A stretch of 64,000 bases of DNA. Source: Spirosoma endophyticum. Lineage in GTDB: Bacteria; Bacteroidota; Bacteroidia; Cytophagales; Spirosomataceae. The position numbers and the translations under genes were made by a program. Within the stretch, counting starts at the first letter, position 1; every line of letters begins with the position of its first letter. The notes beneath the pieces were generated by a model, which was given only the letters and a program-made list of their open reading frames with translations, searched no databases and was not told where the DNA came from. Positions 58,758 to 64,000 of the stretch are shown one piece after another. The DNA is taken from positions 172,034 through 236,033 of the forward strand of contig NZ_FOLQ01000010.1 of assembly GCF_900112365.1 (NCBI RefSeq), read 5' to 3'.

Positions 58758-59672
58758 TCAATCATTAGCTCCGGCGCACTGGCGTCTGAAAGCGATTGGA
58801 CTAACCCTGGCATATCGCCTGAACACTTTGCCAAAATTAGACTGGTCATCGAAACCCAGTTCGGCGGAAATCTGAGCAACAGTTAAGGTTGATTGAAATA
58901 GAAGAACTTTAGCTTCCAGTACAATACGTTCGTCAATCCAGATCGATGGTGATTTGCCAGTACGTGCTTTTATTACTTTGTTGAGGTAATTGGGCGTTAC
59001 GTTCAGTTGGCTGGCATAATCTGTAACAAATCGCTGTTGACGGACGTGTTTAGCCACTAAGTCCATAAACTGTTGCACCAACCGGTCTCCGGCGTCTACT
59101 TTGCTGGATGTCGAGCCGATATACGCCCGGTTGATTTCGGTAAGTAGCGCCAGCAGATAGGGGCGGATAAGATCGGTTTGGGTTGCCCCATTTTCCGTGT
59201 ATTCAGCCGTTAGTCGGGCGCAGACAGCCGTCATGTGACCGGTTTGTGTATCGGTCAGCGATACGAGCGAATTGCCGGTCAGTTTCATGAAGTCAAGTTC
59301 TTTCTCACCAATGGCGCTCAAGTATAACTCATTGCTGAAGAAGCACATAAAGCCGGTCGTGTCTTCCCCAATGGTGGACAGGGAAAAAATCTGTGAGGCT
59401 GGAATAACCACTAACTCATTCGCCGAAAGTATGTAGTTAGTATACCCAACCGTCATTTCAAGTTGCCCTTTTGTGACGAGAAACAGAACGTGATTATTGG
59501 TACGTCCGGGGGGTAATGGCAGTTTGATAACCGGGCGGGCGTATTCCAGTGGAGCGATGATAAATTGGTTGAAATCCGGCCGAAACCGGTCTTCCCACGA
59601 TTCATCCTGTATAAGAAACCGCTCCCGAGCCATGCTCGGACTGATGGCAGGAAAGTGCGATTCGCTGTTCAT
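58758..59672 (-). CDS. AraC-family transcriptional regulator
   Basis: 304 residues. N-terminal cupin-like sensor (VIKLPLPPGRTNNHVLFLVTKGQLEMTVGYTNYILSANELVVIPA). C-terminal AraC DNA-binding domain: VTDYASQLNVTPNYLNKVIKARTGKSPSIWIDERIVLEAKVLL then QISAELGFDDQSNFGKVFRRYARVSPIAFRRQ. Ligand and targets unknown; the neighbouring membrane genes are possible targets. It ends just before the M1 aminopeptidase start region. Confidence 0.87.
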   Translation of the reverse strand: MNSESHFPAISPSMARERFLIQDESWEDRFRPDFNQFIIAPLEYARPVIKLPLPPGRTNNHVLFLVTKGQLEMTVGYTNYILSANELVVIPASQIFSLSTIGEDTTGFMCFFSNELYLSAIGEKELDFMKLTGNSLVSLTDTQTGHMTAVCARLTAEYTENGATQTDLIRPYLLALLTEINRAYIGSTSSKVDAGDRLVQQFMDLVAKHVRQQRFVTDYASQLNVTPNYLNKVIKARTGKSPSIWIDERIVLEAKVLLFQSTLTVAQISAELGFDDQSNFGKVFRRYARVSPIAFRRQCAGAND

Positions 59673-59674
59673 GG

Positions 59675-62263
59675 CTAGTAAAGCAGTTTACTTGCCCGAA
59701 ATGGACTATCCGCGGCTTGCAATAGCTTAGCTTTCAGGCGTAGATTATATCCCGGCCGATCACTTAGAAACTTGCGCACCAACTGTGCCGTTTCGGGCGT
59801 CTGGTAATTCGACAGCGTTGAGCGAAGCCAGGATTCGGGGAAGAAAATATCACCCGTTCGCTGAATTTCCTCCAGCAAGTCCAGACTCTTGGGCAGGTAT
59901 TTCGCGGAGGTTGCCATACGTAGTGGATGGTGCAGGTAACCCAGCGCGGCCGTTACCCAGGCTTCATGTTCGCGGTTTGTCTCGCTGGACAGGGAGGCAA
60001 AAAAGGCGTCGCGCTCGGCTACGTTGCCCGACAGGGCAGGCATCATAAATTCCAGTCGTTTCCGGCGATCGGGGTTTTTGATTCGGCTCAATTGCTTCAT
60101 CAGAATGCCTTCGGCGGGATAATCGCGGACGGCCAGTGAGAGCGCCAGTGATGTGTAATCGTCTTCCGTGAGCGTCACGCCCGCAGGCGCTTTCTGCTCG
60201 TTCCAGATAGCGTAGAGTCGATCTTGTGCCGCCCGACTGAGGGCGATGTTCTGATACAAGCGAAAGAGAAGTTTCTTCTTGCCGGCAGCGGTTTCCTTTT
60301 CCATCGCCTGCCAGGTTTCCTGCTCAACAGACGTAGCCAGCGTAGCCCGGTTTTCGGGTCGGGTAAAATTCCAGACAATGTCCGACAACTGATTGGTCAA
60401 CAGGCGCAGATTCAATTCTTCCGGCTCGTTTCCCAACAGGTTTTGATACGTAGCGGCCAACTGTGCAGGGCTGGCACCTTGTCCCGTCAGCATTGTTTCG
60501 TGGAGGTTAATATAGGCGGAAGCCCGCGTAACCGGGTTTTTCAACGTTGCCAGTTTTGACATCATGGCCGTATCGACCGGAAACAGGCCATAGCCTTGAC
60601 CCGACGAGTTGAACACGACAAATAAAGGAGCGGGCTTACCAACGGCATCGGGAAGCGAAACCTGTGGCCCGTTCATAGTCACGGTCAACTCATCAACATG
60701 ATCGGGATAGACCAGCGCAACTTCGAAACCCTGCGGCCACAGTCGTTTAGACCCATCCTCACCCGTTTGCGAAATGACGAGCTTGCTGATTTCGCCGTCC
60801 TGTTTATCAAGTTGATACGTGAATTTCGGTCGGCCCGTTTCGTTGACCCAAATGTGGTTCCAGGCAGCCAGGTCGGCAGGCGTTCGGGCATCCAGGATGG
60901 CAATCAGATCGGTCCAGCTTGCATTACCGAATGCGTATTTTTTGAGGTATTCGCGCAGTCCGTCCCGGAGTACTGTTTTGCCTACTAGCCGTTCCAACTG
61001 GCGCATCATGATGGGTGCTTTGTGGTAGATGATACCGCCGTAGAGCGAACCGGCTTCCTGTAAATTCGCGAGCGGTTGCCCAATGGGATTGGCGCCTTCG
61101 GTGCGGTCAACGGCATAGGCAGCCGGAAAATGATCGACCACAAACTGGAGATCGTAGTTGGCGTCGGGGGTCGACACCTCCATAATCTTGTCGGCGACGA
61201 AGTTAGCGAACACCTCTTTTAACCAAACATCCTCGAACCAGCGCATGGTGACCATATCGCCAAACCACATGTGCGCGGTTTCGTGGGCAATCACATGCGC
61301 GCGGGACAGGCGTTGATCGCGGGTGGCGCCATTGTCCAGAAACAACGCCGACGATTTATAGTCAATCGCCCCAACGTGCTCCATGCCCCCGTATTGAAAA
61401 TCGGGAATGGCCACAAAATCGAACTTCTGAAATGGATACGGAATTTGTGTGTAGTCTTCCAGAAACGTCAGCGCATCGGCATGGAGTTTAAATAACAAAG
61501 GCATACTCAATCGAATCTTCGACGTATCGGTTTCCCGATGCAGAAGCGTCATCGGGCGCTTGTTCTCTACCTGGGACACAGCCGTGAATTTTCCCGCCAC
61601 GAATGAGAACAGATACGTCGGCTGGATATTGGAACGCCCGAAGTTGACGGTTTTTCGGCCGCCCTGCACCGTAGAGTCCTGTAGTGGCGCGTTTGTCATG
61701 GCCTGCCAGCCCGCTGGAACGGTCAATGTGAGCTGAAACGTGGCCTTTAAATCGGGCTGATCGAAGCACGGAAAAACCGTACGGGCGCGGTCGGGCACGA
61801 GCAGTGTATAAAGGTATTCGTCATTTCGATTAAGCGACAGATTACCAGCGGTGAAGCTGATCGAAATTGTGTTTTTTCCGGCGGTCAAAAAAGCAGTAGA
61901 AACTAACAAATGCTCGCTCTCAAACACTATCGGAATGTTCTTGTTATTGATGGCAATAGCTTGTATATGAGTACGTTCTTCTTTAAAGTCCAGCTGAAGC
62001 GGGTCCGTTGTTTTCTTCCAATTGAACGTAATGGTTTCTGCGGCAGCAATGGGCTGGTTTTTCTGCGCTGGAATGTCGAACTTTAGTGCATAAGCCAATT
62101 GGCTGAGTGCTTGTTTCCTCGCCCTGGCCAGTGTTTGCGATACCCCCGTTTCGACCGGCAACGGGCTGGCATGAATTGGGGGTTGGATAAACGACATGGC
62201 AACGAGGAATATAAGAAGTACAGCAATACCGTAACGAGTGAGTTTGAAAGAGTTCCAGACCAT
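59675..62263 (-). CDS. Secreted M1-family metallo-aminopeptidase
   Basis: About 862 residues from the ATG at 62263 (MVWNSFKLTRYGIAVLLIFLVAMSF), which starts a signal peptide; an ATG at 62308 is also open. Zinc motif HETAH (about residues 327-331) with the downstream Glu ligand in KEVFANF, and GGMEHVGAIDY in place of the usual GGMEN, which binds the peptide N-terminus. Family-wide beta-sandwich N-domain and ERAP-like C-terminal helical domain. It removes N-terminal residues from peptides in the periplasm. The stop abuts the AraC gene, 2 bases away. Substitution of Asn by His in the exopeptidase motif may alter specificity. Confidence 0.9.
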   Translation of the reverse strand: MVWNSFKLTRYGIAVLLIFLVAMSFIQPPIHASPLPVETGVSQTLARARKQALSQLAYALKFDIPAQKNQPIAAAETITFNWKKTTDPLQLDFKEERTHIQAIAINNKNIPIVFESEHLLVSTAFLTAGKNTISISFTAGNLSLNRNDEYLYTLLVPDRARTVFPCFDQPDLKATFQLTLTVPAGWQAMTNAPLQDSTVQGGRKTVNFGRSNIQPTYLFSFVAGKFTAVSQVENKRPMTLLHRETDTSKIRLSMPLLFKLHADALTFLEDYTQIPYPFQKFDFVAIPDFQYGGMEHVGAIDYKSSALFLDNGATRDQRLSRAHVIAHETAHMWFGDMVTMRWFEDVWLKEVFANFVADKIMEVSTPDANYDLQFVVDHFPAAYAVDRTEGANPIGQPLANLQEAGSLYGGIIYHKAPIMMRQLERLVGKTVLRDGLREYLKKYAFGNASWTDLIAILDARTPADLAAWNHIWVNETGRPKFTYQLDKQDGEISKLVISQTGEDGSKRLWPQGFEVALVYPDHVDELTVTMNGPQVSLPDAVGKPAPLFVVFNSSGQGYGLFPVDTAMMSKLATLKNPVTRASAYINLHETMLTGQGASPAQLAATYQNLLGNEPEELNLRLLTNQLSDIVWNFTRPENRATLATSVEQETWQAMEKETAAGKKKLLFRLYQNIALSRAAQDRLYAIWNEQKAPAGVTLTEDDYTSLALSLAVRDYPAEGILMKQLSRIKNPDRRKRLEFMMPALSGNVAERDAFFASLSSETNREHEAWVTAALGYLHHPLRMATSAKYLPKSLDLLEEIQRTGDIFFPESWLRSTLSNYQTPETAQLVRKFLSDRPGYNLRLKAKLLQAADSPFRASKLLY

Positions 62264-62382
62264 TGGCAGGTTGTGATGAATGTGTAAAAATCGCTGAAAT
62301 GGCAACACTTTACCAACAAATCAATAAACTAAAATCGGTCTGGTAGTGAGTAAGCATCGTTGGGTCAACAATCCGGTACACT

Positions 62383-63654
62383 ATGAAACAGCCGCTATCT
62401 TTTCTACTTATACTGCTGGCAATTACGGGCCAGATTTCGGCCGCATGGGCAAATGCCATCCTGATTCCGATGGACGATCAGCAGGCGAACCATTTGAAAG
62501 CCTATGGTATCGCCTACAAGGTGTTGAAAGACGAGCAGGACGTTGACTGGCTATTGAACTATCGGGGCGGCAGTTTCATGGTGAAGCAAACGGCGGCTAT
62601 TGAAACGGAGTGCCGGGTTCGGGGTGTTTCATTCGAGACGATTTCAGATTCCAAAGCGGCATCCATCAAGCAGCAATTGTCTGATCCTGATGTGAATATG
62701 AATGTAGTGACACTTCAGAAAGCGGCTAAAATCATCGTTTATTCGCCTATAAAAGTAAGTCCGGCTGAGTTTGAGAATACGGATGCCGTACTGCTGGTAC
62801 TTACTTACGCCGAAATTCCTTATGAAGTTGTTTATGATGAGGAGGTGCTAAAGGGCGATCTGGCTAAATACGATTGGCTACACCTGCACCACGAGGATTT
62901 CACGGGTCAATATGGCCGGAACATGCATCGGCAGTCGCTCACCGATATTAAAGTTCAGGAGGATATTGCTAAGAAATATGGCTACTCAAAAGTGTCGCAG
63001 ATGAAACTGGCCGTGGCCAAGGGCATCAAGGCATTCTGTGCCGGTGGCGGCTATCTGTTCGCTATGTGTTCAGCGGCCGAAACACTCGATATTGCGCTGG
63101 CGGCCGAGGGTGTCGATATTGTGGGAAGCAGCTACGACGGTGATGGCATGGACCCCAATGCGCAGGAAAAACTTGATTTTACCAAAACTTTTGCGTTCGG
63201 CAATTTTACGCTCGAAGCCGACAATGGTTATCGGGGTTTCTCGACCTTCTCCGACATCAACTCTGCTGGCGGACGGGGGTACGATCAACCAGGCGGATTT
63301 TTCGAATTGTTTAATTTCTCGGCCAAATGGGACGTCATTCCGTCCATGCTTACGCAGAATCACGAGTCGATCATCAAGGAATTTTTCGGCCAGACGACGG
63401 CCTTCCGCAAAGGGGCTGTTAAGCCAAGCAGTTTAGTGATGGGCGAAGGTAAAACTTCCGACCGATACCTCTATGGCGAAATGGGTCGTGGACAGTGGAC
63501 GTTCTATGGTGGTCACGATCCCGAAGGCCTACGCGGTGGCGGGGGATTCCGCAACCCCACCGACCTGAATCTGCATCCGCACTCACCCGGTTACCGGCTC
63601 ATCCTGAACAACGTACTGTTTCCATCGGCCCGGAAGAAAAAGCGCAAAACGTAG
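62383..63654 (+). CDS. Secreted protein of the family often labelled asparagine synthetase B (no such domain visible)
   Basis: 423 residues with a signal peptide (MKQPLSFLLILLAITGQISAAWA). The start ILIPMDDQQANHLKAYGIAYKVLKDEQDVDWLLNYRGGSFM is the hallmark of a Bacteroidota family often annotated asparagine synthetase B, yet no glutaminase or AsnB ATP-pyrophosphatase motif is seen. Instead the layout suggests a class I glutamine-amidotransferase-like fold: LLVLTYAEIPYEVVYDEE, YDWLHLHHEDFTGQYG, KAFCAGGGYLFAMCSAAETLD and HLHPHSPGY. The exported location also argues against asparagine synthesis. True activity unknown. Confidence 0.8.
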   Translation: MKQPLSFLLILLAITGQISAAWANAILIPMDDQQANHLKAYGIAYKVLKDEQDVDWLLNYRGGSFMVKQTAAIETECRVRGVSFETISDSKAASIKQQLSDPDVNMNVVTLQKAAKIIVYSPIKVSPAEFENTDAVLLVLTYAEIPYEVVYDEEVLKGDLAKYDWLHLHHEDFTGQYGRNMHRQSLTDIKVQEDIAKKYGYSKVSQMKLAVAKGIKAFCAGGGYLFAMCSAAETLDIALAAEGVDIVGSSYDGDGMDPNAQEKLDFTKTFAFGNFTLEADNGYRGFSTFSDINSAGGRGYDQPGGFFELFNFSAKWDVIPSMLTQNHESIIKEFFGQTTAFRKGAVKPSSLVMGEGKTSDRYLYGEMGRGQWTFYGGHDPEGLRGGGGFRNPTDLNLHPHSPGYRLILNNVLFPSARKKKRKT

Positions 63655-63681
63655 GTTAATGAATAATTAAGTAATCCTCGC

Positions 63682-64000
63682 TTATTGGTTTGCATTAAAA
63701 GCACTGAAGTTGATGCTTAACTTTCCACCCACATTCGTCAAACAGCGATTCAGGGCATAGGCTAAATCATCATTAGTCAAATAATCCTCGGGCCTCAACC
63801 ACCCCCCTTTCAGATGTCGCCATAAGGTTTCGGCAAGGTTGAGATGGGGACAGTAGACAGGCAGGAAAAACAAATATAGCCCTCTGGCTTCCCAAATCGG
63901 CCGCATCATTTGGATGTAGCCCGCTGTGTGAATCCGGGCATTGTCCAACACAACCACCGTCGAGCGATGAATCAACAACGAAAGCTTATCGAGTTGCTCG
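63682..64000 (-). mobile_element. IS630-family transposase, C-terminal part, cut by the right edge
   Basis: The frame is open from the window edge to a stop at 63682. VVVLDNARIHTAGYIQMMRPIWEARGLYLFFLPVYCPHLNLAETLWRHLKGG is the DDE_3 catalytic region of IS630-type elements: second catalytic Asp in LDNARIH and catalytic Glu in NLAETLWRHLK. The N-terminal helix-turn-helix and first Asp are outside the window. The inverted-repeat end should lie between 63655 and 63681, but I could not define it. IS630 elements target TA dinucleotides. Confidence 0.85.

Noticed and set aside
62383..63654. Asparagine synthetase B as product name
   Set aside because: No AsnB glutaminase or synthetase motifs and a signal peptide is present.
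1..64000. CRISPR array, tRNA, rRNA or riboswitch
   Set aside because: No regularly spaced short direct repeats, no cloverleaf-like segment with a T-arm pattern, and no recognised riboswitch core in the intergenic gaps.

Overview
The window is chromosomal DNA from a member of Bacteroidota, most likely Cytophagales and close to Spirosoma. This is inferred from overall gene character (LytS/LytTR signalling, TldD/PmbA pair, many small secreted or lipoprotein genes, FAD and TIM-barrel proteins with Tat-type leaders), from weak Shine-Dalgarno signals, and from several promoters that match the Bacteroidota form TTG/TTTG-N19-20-TAnnTTTG. Base composition looks moderate (about half GC), with a few visibly AT-richer inserts. 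No rRNA, tRNA or CRISPR array was recognised.

Layout. 1-5.3 kb: minus-strand metabolic and secreted enzymes (partial TIM-barrel epimerase, DUF1338 oxygenase, acyl-ACP thioesterase, M28 glutamate-carboxypeptidase-like protease, LolA-like protein). 5.4-8.2 kb: nucleoside permease, exonuclease III and an RluE-type pseudouridine synthase, separated by very long inverted repeats. 8.2-11.1 kb: two tandem paralogous LytS-type kinases converging on a LytTR response regulator. 11.3-19 kb: radC, rpsT, a Dabb protein, a zinc phospholipase C/S1-P1-like protein, a Tat-leader epimerase, an RlmI-type methyltransferase, pyruvate dehydrogenase E2 and thioredoxin. 19-24 kb: a small lipoprotein cassette beside dnaE, then a flavin-binding stress protein. 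24-28.5 kb: a minus-strand operon of TldD-like, PmbA-like and FAD oxidoreductase genes. 29-35.6 kb: sugar dehydrogenase, lipoproteins, beta-lactamase-fold hydrolase, acyl-CoA thioesterase, sterol-desaturase-type hydroxylase and a two-domain fasciclin lipoprotein. 35.8-38.9 kb: polA. 39-43 kb: cytochrome c, AraC regulator, hemerythrin, VOC and Rid proteins. 43-49.6 kb: serine hydrolase, HigBA toxin-antitoxin, MFS exporter, SPFH protein, universal stress protein and OsmC. 49.6-52.8 kb: PaiB-like and PNPOx-like flavoproteins with a LysE remnant, divergent from a MocR regulator. 52.8-55.5 kb: Uma2 nuclease, then an alkylation-repair-like group (Ada-type zinc protein, 2OG-Fe(II) oxygenase, AraC-MGMT fusion). 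55.6-64 kb: small unknowns, lysoplasmalogenase-like YhhN protein, small membrane proteins, AraC regulator, M1 aminopeptidase, a secreted protein of the family often labelled asparagine synthetase B, and an IS630-type transposase cut by the right edge.

Most of the window is ordinary housekeeping and accessory metabolism. The points most worth a second look are: (i) two AT-rich small-gene cassettes (a lipoprotein at 19.2 kb, higBA at 45.0 kb), each sitting just past the 3' end of a gene and followed by a diverged partial copy of that same 3' end; (ii) an unusual density of near-perfect, very long intergenic palindromes, including a 56-base palindrome with no spacer; (iii) a dispersed dyad repeat with core GTAGTCTCTGACTAC; (iv) a TldD homologue with an apparent Tat leader next to a leaderless PmbA partner; (v) a clamp-binding-like QMNLF motif in the linker of DNA polymerase I; and (vi) a three-gene alkylation-repair-like cluster. 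I saw no complete, clearly new defence or biosynthetic system.
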